DNA of 64,000 nucleotides from Natrinema sp. HArc-T2 (GTDB taxonomy: Archaea > Halobacteriota > Halobacteria > Halobacteriales > Natrialbaceae), in NCBI RefSeq assembly GCF_041821085.1, contig NZ_JBGUAZ010000009.1:1-64000 (forward strand). Reading direction: 5' to 3'. Below the pieces are notes generated by a model, which did no database searches, was not told where the DNA came from, and worked only from the letters and a program-made list of their open reading frames with translations. Positions 7,953 to 15,723 of the stretch are shown here, in pieces (position 1 is the first letter of the stretch; each line of letters begins with the position of its first letter). The position numbers and the translations under genes were made by a program.

Positions 7953-8831
7953 ATGGCTAGCGATCCCGAGCTCACGAAAAAACCTCGAGCTGTTGCAGTT
8001 AACGTCCTCAAAGGTGGTTTTGGGAAATCAACTACCGCGATCAATCTTGCACGAGAACTTGCAGAGAGAAATGGCCGTGTTCTCCTTGTTGACCTCGACG
8101 ATAACGGCCACACCACATTCAATCTTGGCTACCGTGACCAGTACGAATCTGACAACCACGTTCAAGAAGTCCTACTTGACGGCGCTGATCCGTTAGATCA
8201 TGTTGTTCCAGTTACCGATGACCTTGATCTTCTGCCGTCTCATGAAGCTCTCGAGGAGGTGGAGACGAATCTGAAATCGGCAATGGCCTCAAGTCAACGA
8301 CTTAACCGTAACGTCGTTGATCCTCTACTTGGGGATACATACTCTTACATCGTTGTCGATACGCCGGCCAATCGAGGAAAGCTCAACGACAATGCCTTGT
8401 TTGCAACAAAGAATCTCATTGTCCCGCTCCGTCCAGAGAGTGGATGGGAATCTGGGATCACACAGACGAACAAACGCCTGATCCAAGAAGCGCGCCAGTA
8501 CTTCGACCTCAAATTGCTTGCACTTGTTCCAACTGATCTTAGCGAACGCCTCGATCAGGACACTCGAGACCGAAACCTGCTGTACGCGATTAACAGCCGT
8601 GATGAGCTTGCATCGTGCGTCCCAAACTTCGCACATCTCTCTGCGGCTGATTGGGAAGCGATCGACGCTGGCAACTACAATGGTGATCTCCCAGGTATCC
8701 GTCACCGTGCTAGTATCGATAAAGCACATCGTGCTCGCAAACCGCTACGCGATTATGATCCAGAGTGTGACCAGCTCAAGTGTTATGAGGAACTTGCCCA
8801 AATCGTCGAGAATGGCGGGGTGATGCGGTAA
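7953..8831 (+). CDS. parA: ParA/Soj-type partition ATPase
   Basis: 292-aa Walker-type ATPase. The deviant Walker A KGGFGKST is at residues 20-27, LVDLDDNGHTTFNLGY follows, and VVDTPANRG is the A' motif. ParA proteins partition plasmids by forming nucleoid-bound gradients with a centromere-binding partner. The next gene overlaps by one base (8831), so it probably encodes that partner. A TTTATA promoter-like element lies about 30 bp upstream, and the palindromic repeat at 7774-7805 is a candidate centromere or operator. Start ATG at 7953 follows MASDPELTKKPRAVAV, a normal N-terminus. Confidence 0.93.
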   Translation: MASDPELTKKPRAVAVNVLKGGFGKSTTAINLARELAERNGRVLLVDLDDNGHTTFNLGYRDQYESDNHVQEVLLDGADPLDHVVPVTDDLDLLPSHEALEEVETNLKSAMASSQRLNRNVVDPLLGDTYSYIVVDTPANRGKLNDNALFATKNLIVPLRPESGWESGITQTNKRLIQEARQYFDLKLLALVPTDLSERLDQDTRDRNLLYAINSRDELASCVPNFAHLSAADWEAIDAGNYNGDLPGIRHRASIDKAHRARKPLRDYDPECDQLKCYEELAQIVENGGVMR

Positions 8832-9271
8832 TGCCGTTCGACGATCTTGCTGACGAGTCGGAGGAATCTGATCCTGGTGACGAGGCGCTAGATGAACTTG
8901 CTGGTACCCTTGCAGACGACTCCACAGCAGGTGAGGAATCATCAGGAAACGACACTACGTCTAAGGATCGTGATAGCGTCTCAGCATACGATTCTCAAAC
9001 AGAGCCAGCATTCCCGACTGCGAAAACACAGACACAGCATTCAATCTACTGCCTTCCTGAGACGTGGGACACGATTGATGGTGCATCTGGCCTTCTCTTC
9101 GAAGCCGAGATTATGCTCCGTCGCGATGGCTATGAAGCTGTGCAGAAACGTGAACTGCACAATGCATTGCTCAAATCTGCAGCACAACAGTTGACTCCCG
9201 AGGATATTGCTGAGGTCTTTGTTGCGACTCGAGAAGACCGAGAATCTGGACCACTTCTCACAGACGAATGA
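8831..9271 (+). CDS. ParA-associated acidic protein (ParB-like partner?)
   Basis: 146-aa protein overlapping the parA stop by one nucleotide, so co-translated. Residues 1-60 are very acidic and low in complexity. Residues about 65-140 are more ordered and include CLPETWDTIDG and a helical stretch rich in Leu/Ala. No ParB nuclease/HTH signature is recognisable. By position it is the best candidate for the DNA- or ParA-binding partner of the partition system. The specific role is inference from synteny. Confidence 0.75.
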   Translation: MPFDDLADESEESDPGDEALDELAGTLADDSTAGEESSGNDTTSKDRDSVSAYDSQTEPAFPTAKTQTQHSIYCLPETWDTIDGASGLLFEAEIMLRRDGYEAVQKRELHNALLKSAAQQLTPEDIAEVFVATREDRESGPLLTDE

Positions 9272-9401
9272 TAACTATCTCGAGGCCGCAGGTTGGCTCA
9301 GCCCACGGCCGATGCGTACACTTCGGAGTAGCTTAGTGGTATCATTCAACAGCCATGACTGTCTATTGGTCTCCCTCTGCCAGTTCGGCGCCCTCATCGT
9401 C

Positions 9402-9566
9402 CTAATCGGGTTGCCGACTCACACGACCGGCAGGCATATTCGGCCAGTCCTCGCGCTGGTATTCGCCCTCGTGCTCGCTGTTAACGTGCGCCGCGAGGCC
9501 GGCGGCGCTATCGGATTTAAACGGACAGTCGTCGGGAGAGGGACACTCGTAGGTACGGTCAGACAT
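9402..9566 (-). CDS. Small C2H2-like zinc-finger protein
   Basis: 54-aa protein with a C2H2-like pattern: Cys near residues 8 and 14, then His as AAHVNSEHE. It overlaps the end of the upstream gene (9559-9566), making it the last of three tiny overlapping genes. Start MSDRTYECP at 9566 is preferred to the longer in-frame extension because it abuts the previous stop. Possible DNA-binding or structural zinc protein. Confidence 0.65.
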   Translation of the reverse strand: MSDRTYECPSPDDCPFKSDSAAGLAAHVNSEHEGEYQREDWPNMPAGRVSRQPD

Positions 9567-9834
9567 CGTAATCACCGTCGAACACGACGTCGGCGGGCTT
9601 GAAATGCAACTCTGCTTTGTTGCTCGCTGCATCGCCGTCGAAGGCCACTATGCCATACCGGGTTGCGGTCTCAAACACGGATCGGAGGTCGACCGACTGG
9701 TTCGATTCCTTTTCGACGACTGTCACCGAGACCTCGCGATCGTGGCTCGTGGCCGCGGCACCGTTGAGTGTGTCGACTTCGGCTGCAAAACTATCCATAC
9801 GTTCGGCAGGCGAGCGAGGGTCGGTATTAGTCAT
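9559..9834 (-). CDS. Haloarchaeal hypothetical protein
   Basis: 91-aa acidic protein starting MTNTDPRSPAERM, overlapped by 8 nt with the upstream zinc-ribbon gene and by 8 nt with the downstream finger gene. The second half (VTVVEKESNQSVDL to HFKPADVVFDGDYDV) looks like a small alpha/beta fold. No family assigned with confidence. The tight overlaps argue that it is a true gene. Confidence 0.65.
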   Translation of the reverse strand: MTNTDPRSPAERMDSFAAEVDTLNGAAATSHDREVSVTVVEKESNQSVDLRSVFETATRYGIVAFDGDAASNKAELHFKPADVVFDGDYDV

Positions 9835-9994
9835 CGCCGACCACTTGCACAGCCGACGAGAGACATTCAGGACACTCACCGTTTGGTTCTTGTAACTCGG
9901 TGCTGGGATCGGTCCATCCACAGCGGGCACACTCGTAAGTTACTGACGCTGTGTCAGGCCATGTGGTGGTTCGGGGAACTCTATTTGGTTTCAT
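9827..9994 (-). CDS. Rubrerythrin-like zinc-ribbon small protein
   Basis: 55-aa protein, not covered by longer reading frames, with two CxxC knuckles (YECARCGW and GECPECLS), the rubredoxin/rubrerythrin-like zinc-ribbon pattern common in haloarchaea. First gene of the leftward three-gene operon 9994-9402; its stop lies inside the start of the next gene. Role unknown; metal binding is inferred from the four cysteines. Confidence 0.7.
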   Translation of the reverse strand: MKPNRVPRTTTWPDTASVTYECARCGWTDPSTELQEPNGECPECLSSAVQVVGDD

Positions 9995-10097
9995 TGTATT
10001 GGTTGTCGGGCTTATAGTTTACATCACCTTCGCCAACAGAGGTAGCGGTAGATTCGCCTTTTTGTTTTGTGTATGCTTTAGCGTGGCGGTGAGGGTG

Positions 10098-10150
10098 CCA
10101 AGCCCCCGCCCTCAAGGAGCGACCGGAGGGAGTGAGTAGGGTGGGGATAC
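10098..10150 (+). ncRNA. TnpB scaffold-like end motif, upstream copy
   Basis: Same consensus as the right end of this element (11501-11555) and the solo site at 7670-7728. In this position a normal IS605 left end would be expected instead, hence possible nested insertion. Confidence 0.45.
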
Positions 10151-10226
10151 GGCACCCGCACGAGTATCAAACACGGGACAACCAGAATCTTTACCGTCGA
10201 ATCTGTCGTACACAGAGACACATCGG

Positions 10227-11483
10227 ATGATATACAGCCCTCGCTTCCGATTGCTCCCAACCACGGAGCAACGCGAAGCGATGGACTGGACGCGGGACAT
10301 CGTACGACAAACCTACAATCATGCGCTCCGCGAGTTCGACAAAATCTCCAACGACGCGGGCACGCTCCGCCAGCGTGTCTGGAGCATCCGCGACACGCTT
10401 CCCACGATGAAAGACTGGTGGCCCGACCTGAAACAGGTCTACTCCACCGTCCTACAGAAGGCCGTCGAGCGCATCCGAGACAACATCGAGAACCTCGGGA
10501 AGCTCAAAGCCAAGGGCTACAACGTAGGATCGTTGAACTGGAAAAAGCCCCGAGAGTACAGGAGTTTCACGTACCGCCAATCAGGCTTCGAACTCGACAA
10601 GAAGAGTGGCCCGAACGGACGCGGACTCCTCATCCTCACGAAACTCAAGGGCAAAACCCGCGAAATTCCGATTCGCCTCCATCGAGACCTCCCTGACCAC
10701 GAGCAAATCAAAGAGGTGACTCTCAAGAAAGAGCCGACTGGCGCGTGGTACGTCTCGTTCTGCATCGAGACTGACTCATCCGAGAAAACCGCCGTCGAAG
10801 ACATCCAACCCGATGACACCGTGGGTCTTGACCTCGGTGTGCTAAACTTTATCCACGATTCGGATGGGCGCTCGATCGGGCGGCTCGACCTGTCCGCTGA
10901 CCGCGAGCGCCTCGAACGCGAGCAACGTTCGCTCTCTCGGAAAGAGTACGAATCAAACAACTGGGAGAAGCAACGCCGCCGTGTCGCGGAAGTCCACGCC
11001 CGGATGTCGAACAAGAAGCGGGACTTCAAGCACAAGCTCGCGCATTTCTACACCACTGAGTACGACGCCGTCTTCGTCGAAGACCTCTCGGTAAAGGAGA
11101 TGCTCGAATCACCGGAGAATGCACGGAACAAGGCCGAGGTCGGGTGGCGCAACTTCATTACCATCCTCGAACACCACGGCAAGAAGAACGGCTGTCACGT
11201 CGAGAAAGTCGAGGCGCGCGGAACAACCACAGAGTGTGCCTCGTGCGGCGTTTCGACGTGGAAACCCATCTGGAGACGCGAGCATTCGTGCCCAGCGTGC
11301 GGGTTCGAACTGGACAGGGATTGGAACGCGTCGTTGAACGTGCTATCGCGTGGTCTTGACACACTAGGAGTGGTTCACTCCAAATCTACGCCCGTGGAGA
11401 CTGCGACCGCTGTGGACTCGGTTTCCGTATCTGCAAGTCGCGTTTGTCGAGGGAACCTCGACAGGCTGTCAGACTCAGTCTGA
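10227..11483 (+). CDS. tnpB: TnpB RNA-guided nuclease (IS605 OrfB)
   Basis: 418-aa TnpB of normal length. RuvC residues are present: D202 in GLDLGVLNF, E285 in FVEDLSVKEM, and the DRDWNAS motif at 363-369. The target-nucleic-acid-binding zinc ribbon is intact (TECASCG and HSCPACGF, about 335-360). The N-terminal helix-turn-helix region starts FRLLPTTEQREAMDWTRD. TnpB uses an RNA from the element's right end to direct DNA cleavage that favours element retention. All key residues are intact, so activity is plausible. Codon use matches the G+C-rich neighbours. No TnpA is nearby, so mobility would need one in trans. Confidence 0.95.
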   Translation: MIYSPRFRLLPTTEQREAMDWTRDIVRQTYNHALREFDKISNDAGTLRQRVWSIRDTLPTMKDWWPDLKQVYSTVLQKAVERIRDNIENLGKLKAKGYNVGSLNWKKPREYRSFTYRQSGFELDKKSGPNGRGLLILTKLKGKTREIPIRLHRDLPDHEQIKEVTLKKEPTGAWYVSFCIETDSSEKTAVEDIQPDDTVGLDLGVLNFIHDSDGRSIGRLDLSADRERLEREQRSLSRKEYESNNWEKQRRRVAEVHARMSNKKRDFKHKLAHFYTTEYDAVFVEDLSVKEMLESPENARNKAEVGWRNFITILEHHGKKNGCHVEKVEARGTTTECASCGVSTWKPIWRREHSCPACGFELDRDWNASLNVLSRGLDTLGVVHSKSTPVETATAVDSVSVSASRVCRGNLDRLSDSV

Positions 11484-11500
11484 CAACGTCGTCGAAACGG

Positions 11501-11555
11501 GAAGCCCCGCCCTCAAGGAGCCGCCGAAGGCGGCGAGTAGGGCGGGGTAGTTCAC
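11501..11555 (+). ncRNA. TnpB right end / candidate omega-RNA scaffold
   Basis: Starts 18 nt after the tnpB stop. GCCCCGCCCTC pairs with GAGTAGGGCGGGG, with an inner CCGCCGAAGGCGG hairpin, giving a two-tier stem. This is where TnpB guide RNAs end, and the bases after about 11550 would be the guide. Structure is visible; expression is inferred. Confidence 0.6.
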
Positions 11556-11777
11556 ACGCGGTTTAGATCGCCCTATTCGGTGTTTGTCCAAGCACCGAAA
11601 TCGGAGAGAGAAGGACTCACGGACTGATTCTGTTCGCCCATGATGGCCACGAACCGACGTGTTCAGCAGCGTCTAAACAAGCCCCAGAGAGTGCATTCGG
11701 CAGCTGGTGGGAATACGTTGCGCATCCTGAGACGAACGAACCATCATTTTATCCACATTCTAACCGTAGTTGGTACT

Positions 11778-12197
11778 ATGATCTCACGAATTCTCGTTCC
11801 GATAGACGGCTCGGAAATGGCCCAACATGCGCTTGAGTACGCCCTTGAGAACCATCCCGACGCGGAGATTACCGTCCTACATGTCGTGGGCGAACCGTCA
11901 CTGTGGGGAGGAGCAGCCACGTCGCTTGCTCTTGAAGAGGATGTTGAAGAGGCCGCAGAGGAGCGCGCAGAGGACATATTCGATGACGCCAAGAAACTTG
12001 CCGCCGAGTACGATGTCGAGATCACCACCGAGGTTCAACTGGGCCATCCGGCTCGGGCGATTGTGAACAGCGCCGACGATTTCGATGCGGTCGTCATCGG
12101 GAGCCACGGCGGCTCGTTAGTCGATCGACTGGTCGTCGGGAACGTCGCCCAGAAAGTGTTCCGCAACTCGCCCGTCCCCGTGATCGTCGCTCGGTGA
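11778..12197 (+). CDS. Universal stress protein (UspA family)
   Basis: 139-aa single Usp domain starting MISRILVPIDGS, preceded by an in-frame extension to 11640 that looks non-coding. The nucleotide-binding loop reads GSHGGSLVDRLVVGNVA, close to the G-2x-G-9x-G(S/T) motif of ATP-binding Usp proteins. It lies convergent to a PiT phosphate transporter (12238-13497), a pairing that recurs in this replicon, where several Usp genes sit beside transporters. Such cytosolic Usp proteins often modulate partner transporters or stress survival; the partner here is unknown. Confidence 0.9.
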   Translation: MISRILVPIDGSEMAQHALEYALENHPDAEITVLHVVGEPSLWGGAATSLALEEDVEEAAEERAEDIFDDAKKLAAEYDVEITTEVQLGHPARAIVNSADDFDAVVIGSHGGSLVDRLVVGNVAQKVFRNSPVPVIVAR

Positions 12198-12237
12198 GTC
12201 GCTGCGACTGAGACCGATGGACGGACGTGGTGTTCTC

Positions 12238-13497
12238 TTAGGCGAGGAGTGAAAACAAGCCATAGGATCCCACGACCGCCATCGTCGGCGTGATGACCCA
12301 GAGCGCCACGATACGCGCCGTGGCTGCGGGGTCAAACAGACTTTCGGCGGACAGTTCCTCCGGGTCTTTCTCGCCAATGCTAGACACACGATCCCCGGAT
12401 GCGTGCTGCCTGTCCGGGTGAGGAGACTCGCCTTCAGCGAGTTCGCCCACAGTCGGGCCTGCAGCGACCCCCTTGTCGTCCTCAACTGGCGGGAGTTTGA
12501 GTGCACCAGTCGTAAACGTTGGAGCGGATTCATTGGCAGGGGACTGTGTGACTATTTCTGCGAGCGTCCGCGCTCGGCTTGCACGGCCCCACCCGAGCCC
12601 AATGATGCAACTGGTCGTACTCACGGCGAGGCTGGCTGGAATTCCGAGCCACGAGAGGACGGTGATGATCGTCGCACCCACGGTCGAAACGATGAGCGCT
12701 GCCAGAATCGGCATGTCAGTAACATCGTTGCCAACGGTCGCCAGCGTCCGCCGGGCAATCGTGAAGCCGCCCACGCTGATGGCTCCGACCGCGAGGAGAA
12801 TCGCCGGGCTGGGGTCGAGGGACCCGTTGCCGACGAGCGGGGCGACCGCGTTCGCCGCGTTCGAGGCTCCGGCGCTGAACCCCATGTAGCAGGCAATTGC
12901 TACCACAAGCGCCGACCCGATCAGATCCCGAGGCGAGACGGTATCGTTGACCGATAGCTGTGGGAGCCTCCCCTGGGTATCGATTGCGATCAACGGGTTC
13001 GTGAGGCGACCAAATTCGAATTTGGCGTCGAGGTGCGGGTACAGATATCTGCCGATAAACGCACCTGTGAAAACGGCGATCAGCGGGGCGACGATCCATG
13101 CCGACAGGATGGTAAACATCAGGGCAGTGTTGAGCGTCCCCGTTGCCAATCCGAGTCCGACGATTGCTGCGACGGCTGTCATCGAGGTTGACGCCGGGAC
13201 ACCGTAGAGGTTCGAGATCAGGAGTGCGAGCCCGGTGAAAAAGAGGACGCCAACGCTCGCTTCGGGTGTAAAGGCTGCTGCATCGACGATTTCGGCACTC
13301 ATCGTCGTGATGACCTTCCGCCCAATCGTCCACGCTCCGAGGAACGCGAACACGGTAAACAGTGCTCCAGCGGTGACTTTTCTGACGGCCCGGCTGCCGA
13401 CGGCCGGACCGAAGGCAACACCGGTTGATGACCCGCCGATATTGTACCCGACGAATACTGCTACCAGAAACCCCAAGAGAATCAGTAATTCTGCCAC
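12238..13497 (-). CDS. PiT-family inorganic phosphate permease (1)
   Basis: 419-aa membrane protein of the PiT family, which imports phosphate driven by Na+ or H+. The first half (VGYNIGGSSTGVAFGPAVGSRAV) and the middle (GFSAGASNAANAVAPLVGNG) are the two duplicated PiT signature regions, separated by multiple hydrophobic helices. Before the last helix is a long acidic, non-membrane insert (about residues 300-390). Start GTG at 13497 (MAELLILL) was chosen because it directly begins the first helix. A second, shorter PiT lies at 42562-43527. Confidence 0.9.
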   Translation of the reverse strand: MAELLILLGFLVAVFVGYNIGGSSTGVAFGPAVGSRAVRKVTAGALFTVFAFLGAWTIGRKVITTMSAEIVDAAAFTPEASVGVLFFTGLALLISNLYGVPASTSMTAVAAIVGLGLATGTLNTALMFTILSAWIVAPLIAVFTGAFIGRYLYPHLDAKFEFGRLTNPLIAIDTQGRLPQLSVNDTVSPRDLIGSALVVAIACYMGFSAGASNAANAVAPLVGNGSLDPSPAILLAVGAISVGGFTIARRTLATVGNDVTDMPILAALIVSTVGATIITVLSWLGIPASLAVSTTSCIIGLGWGRASRARTLAEIVTQSPANESAPTFTTGALKLPPVEDDKGVAAGPTVGELAEGESPHPDRQHASGDRVSSIGEKDPEELSAESLFDPAATARIVALWVITPTMAVVGSYGLFSLLA

Positions 13498-13731
13498 GTG
13501 TCTGCGATTCGGTTCGCACACGAAAAATAGTGCCGTTTCACTGCTGAACCGTCGGCTACAACCGAGAGACGCAGTAATACGGAGATCCAGTACTTCACAG
13601 CTGAAGTCCCACTAGTCTCTACTGATTCGTCTCCACACGGGTTGTCCAAAGATCAGTGACTGATATGCGCTGTGTATGTAGCAATGTCGTTTCGATCTAC
13701 TCAGTGTAGATTCAAGCGTGAACGGCCTATC

Positions 13732-13752
13732 TTACCGTAACTCTTACCGTAA
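13732..13752. promoter_or_regulatory. Paired TTACCGTAA operator-like sites
   Basis: TTACCGTAA occurs at 13732-13740 and 13744-13752, about 20 bp before the start of the broken gene at 13773. Its reverse complement TTACGGTAA lies just after that gene at 13991-13999. Helically phased direct sites upstream of a small RHH/antitoxin-like gene suggest autoregulation. Confidence 0.5.
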
Positions 13753-13772
13753 AGAGACTCGATTAGTTGTTC

Positions 13773-13987
13773 ATGCCTCCAGAAGGTTACACAACAATCA
13801 CAATTAGTGATAACTTGGCTGCGAAGCTGACTCGAATCATGGCCCGTCATGATTGCTCCAGCTAGCTGAAGCAATCAAGTATGCTGTCGATACAACACTT
13901 ATACAGGAAGATGAAATCACTATACGGGAGCTTGTTCAGCTTCTCGCTGAACGGGTAGATGAGGTGGACGAAAACGTTTTACAGTAA
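13773..13987 (+). pseudogene. Frameshifted small antitoxin-like protein
   Basis: The first frame reads MPPEGYTTITISDNLAAK ... RHDCSS and stops at a TAG near 13862. A shift of one base continues as AEAIKYAVDTTLIQEDEI, then ...RELVQLLAERVDEVDEN, to the TAA at 13985-13987. Together they give a coherent ~70-aa small acidic protein of the type that begins with a beta strand (TTITISD) and continues with helices, like ribbon-helix-helix antitoxins. One indel therefore inactivates it, unless it is recoded. It is flanked by TTACCGTAA boxes. No toxin partner follows. Confidence 0.65.
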
Positions 13988-14157
13988 TATTTACGGTAAC
14001 CTACATATCGAGAGTTGAAGCTACACTCAGTGTCTGTCAGTCCCGGTGTGACCGATACAGAGCATAGAGCATGGATTCAGCAGAGAGGTAACTACAGACG
14101 GAGTTTATTTCAGCACAGGCGGTCCAATTTGCGAGATGAGTGTGTTGGACCGTTGTG

Positions 14158-14490
14158 CTATCGGCCTATGAGTTCCAGTATCCGTCTGCGAACGTCCTCG
14201 GCTGAGTCATATATTTGGTCATCAGTTGCAGAGAGTACGTCCTCTAGGGATTTCTTGCCGCCCTGCGTTTCAAGTTCATAATCGCCATAGGCCTCAACCA
14301 ACTCAGTTGTCGTGGCTGGGTAGTCGTGCGATTTGAGCGCTTCATCAAGATCACCAAGCCCCTCACCAGGGGAGACGCGCACCGGCTCTTCTTCATCGGC
14401 GCGGGTACGTGCGTCCTCTTGCATCCGCTCTCGCTGGCGACGTTTTTCGTCATCTGCTTGTTCATCTCGGCTCTGTTTATCATCTGCCAT
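14158..14490 (-). CDS. DUF5789-like haloarchaeal protein
   Basis: 110-aa hydrophilic protein. Residues 1-40 are a charged helix (DEKRRQRERMQEDARTRA). The conserved half has SHDYPATTTELVEAYGDYE and LEDVLSATDDQIYDSAEDVR, the pattern of the haloarchaeal DUF5789 family. Function unknown. It stands alone between the frameshifted antitoxin-like gene and a MITE-like element. Confidence 0.75.
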   Translation of the reverse strand: MADDKQSRDEQADDEKRRQRERMQEDARTRADEEEPVRVSPGEGLGDLDEALKSHDYPATTTELVEAYGDYELETQGGKKSLEDVLSATDDQIYDSAEDVRRRILELIGR

Positions 14491-14575
14491 ATACTACGGT
14501 AGGGGATTCAGGCGGATAACAGTAGGGCTGCCTATCGGAGATGCGGGTCGAACTTCCCATCCCGACTGACCCAGA

Positions 14576-14697
14576 TTTTGATACTGTCGGACAGAAGTCA
14601 ATACGAAGTCGGTCGCGGATTCGCGGCCGTCTCCACCGGTGACGGCCGCAGCAGAGCGACCGATCTTCACGTAGTTCTGTCCGGCAGTATGAAGCCA
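14576..14697. mobile_element. MITE-like element with ~40-bp terminal inverted repeats
   Basis: The left end (TTGATACTGTCGGACAGAA) matches the reverse complement of the right end (TTCATACTGCCGGACAGAA), and similarity continues inward to a shared GATC/AGTCGGTCGC block. The whole unit is about 120 bp and has no ORF, so it would need a transposase in trans. It interrupts coding-like sequence at 14698-14850. No target duplication was confirmed. Confidence 0.6.
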
Positions 14698-14850
14698 CTC
14701 CCCAGGACGTTCAGGATCAGGAAAACGACCTCGTCGCCGACGAACGCGATCCCGGTGGCTCTGGCGCTGTTGCTGGTCTTCGGTTCCCACCGCTGGGTGT
14801 AGACCTCTTGGATCGAGAGGTCTCCTGAGTCGCCAATGGCTCGGGGGCAC
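14698..14850 (-). pseudogene. Gene fragment truncated at the MITE-like element
   Basis: In one minus-strand frame this reads as plausible protein (EVYTQRWEPKTSNS, then ATGIAFVGDEVVFLI, then LNVLGSGF) that runs directly into the MITE-like element. Fragment of an unrecognised protein; low confidence. Confidence 0.3.
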
Positions 14851-14984
14851 GACTCATGTAGTTCGCGCGCGGTATTCGGTGGATTTAGCTACGGGTAGGA
14901 TTTCATCCCGGACCACCTTCTGGAACTTCTTGACTCCCACCAACGCCCGCCGATCCACCGCCCGCGTTCCTCCGTTACCTCGCT

Positions 14985-15455
14985 CTACTCTTCGCGATCG
15001 CCGAAGGGTTCCTCATTCCGGTCGGAGGCGTCGCGGGTCCGCTGGAGGTAGTTCTGGATCGTCTCGTGGACGGCCCGGCCGAGGTCATGTAACTCGCGAT
15101 TGATGGCCGAGACCGAACTCGAATCGAGCGATTCGGTCACGTCGCGCTCGCGCCAGTCCTCAGGCACTGTCGGGGCGTCGAAGCGGAGGTGGTCGTCCGT
15201 TGGATCACGATAGAAGTCGAAGGCCTGGAACAGGTCGAGGTCGTCGACGACTCGGACCTCCTCCTCGTCGAGATCCGTGTACTCCGCCCACTCCTCGAAC
15301 CCCTCATTCCACGCGCCTTCCTGGAGGAGGTTCTCGAGATCCTCGCGGTAGAAGTCCTCGGATCCGAGGGTTTCCGATTCTTCCCAGTCGAAACCGCTCG
15401 GTCGGCCCCGGTTCGAAAGATCGGGTGGCCCCGGGATGGATACGTCGAGTGTCAT
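14985..15455 (-). CDS. Haloarchaeal hypothetical protein, strongly acidic
   Basis: 156-aa soluble protein with strong acidic bias typical of haloarchaeal cytosolic proteins (for example FEEWAEYTDLDEEEVRVVDD). It has a C-terminal helical segment (INRELHDLGRAVHETIQNY) that could mediate oligomerisation. No family recognised and no close partner gene. Start ATG at 15455 has a TTTATT promoter-like element about 30 bp upstream, so a leaderless or short-leader mRNA is likely. Confidence 0.65.
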   Translation of the reverse strand: MTLDVSIPGPPDLSNRGRPSGFDWEESETLGSEDFYREDLENLLQEGAWNEGFEEWAEYTDLDEEEVRVVDDLDLFQAFDFYRDPTDDHLRFDAPTVPEDWRERDVTESLDSSSVSAINRELHDLGRAVHETIQNYLQRTRDASDRNEEPFGDREE

Positions 15456-15723
15456 ATCGATAGTAGAGCGGGCACGACAATAAAGCCCCGAGGCAGTTCA
15501 CGAGACGGGAGTCCGGGTGAAGTGGTAATCGATAGATCGCTCCTCCCCGACACGCTCTGCGGACACATCCTCCCGAGCACCGCTCCCAGTCCCGGGACGA
15601 ACAGTCAAGGTGACTTGCCTAGCTTGCCAACGGACTCTCATGCAAGATTCGCGCTTTCTCTGTAGCAGACGCTGAACGAAACCCCAGGCTATTGTCAGAA
15701 CAGGCGTGGTCGACTTAGAGGGT

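Larger units (their letters stand above)
10098..11555 (+). mobile_element. TnpB-only IS200/IS605 (IS1341-type) element
   Basis: Contains one tnpB gene and no TnpA. A 50-bp stem-loop motif (AAGCCCCCGCCCTCAAGGAG ... GAGTAGGGTGGGG) lies upstream at 10098-10150, and a close copy lies downstream at 11501-11555 (GCCCCGCCCTCAAGGAG ... GGCGAGTAGGGCGGGGTAG). The downstream copy is the expected right end and guide-RNA scaffold. The upstream copy may be the right end of an older insertion. Exact element borders are uncertain. Confidence 0.7.
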
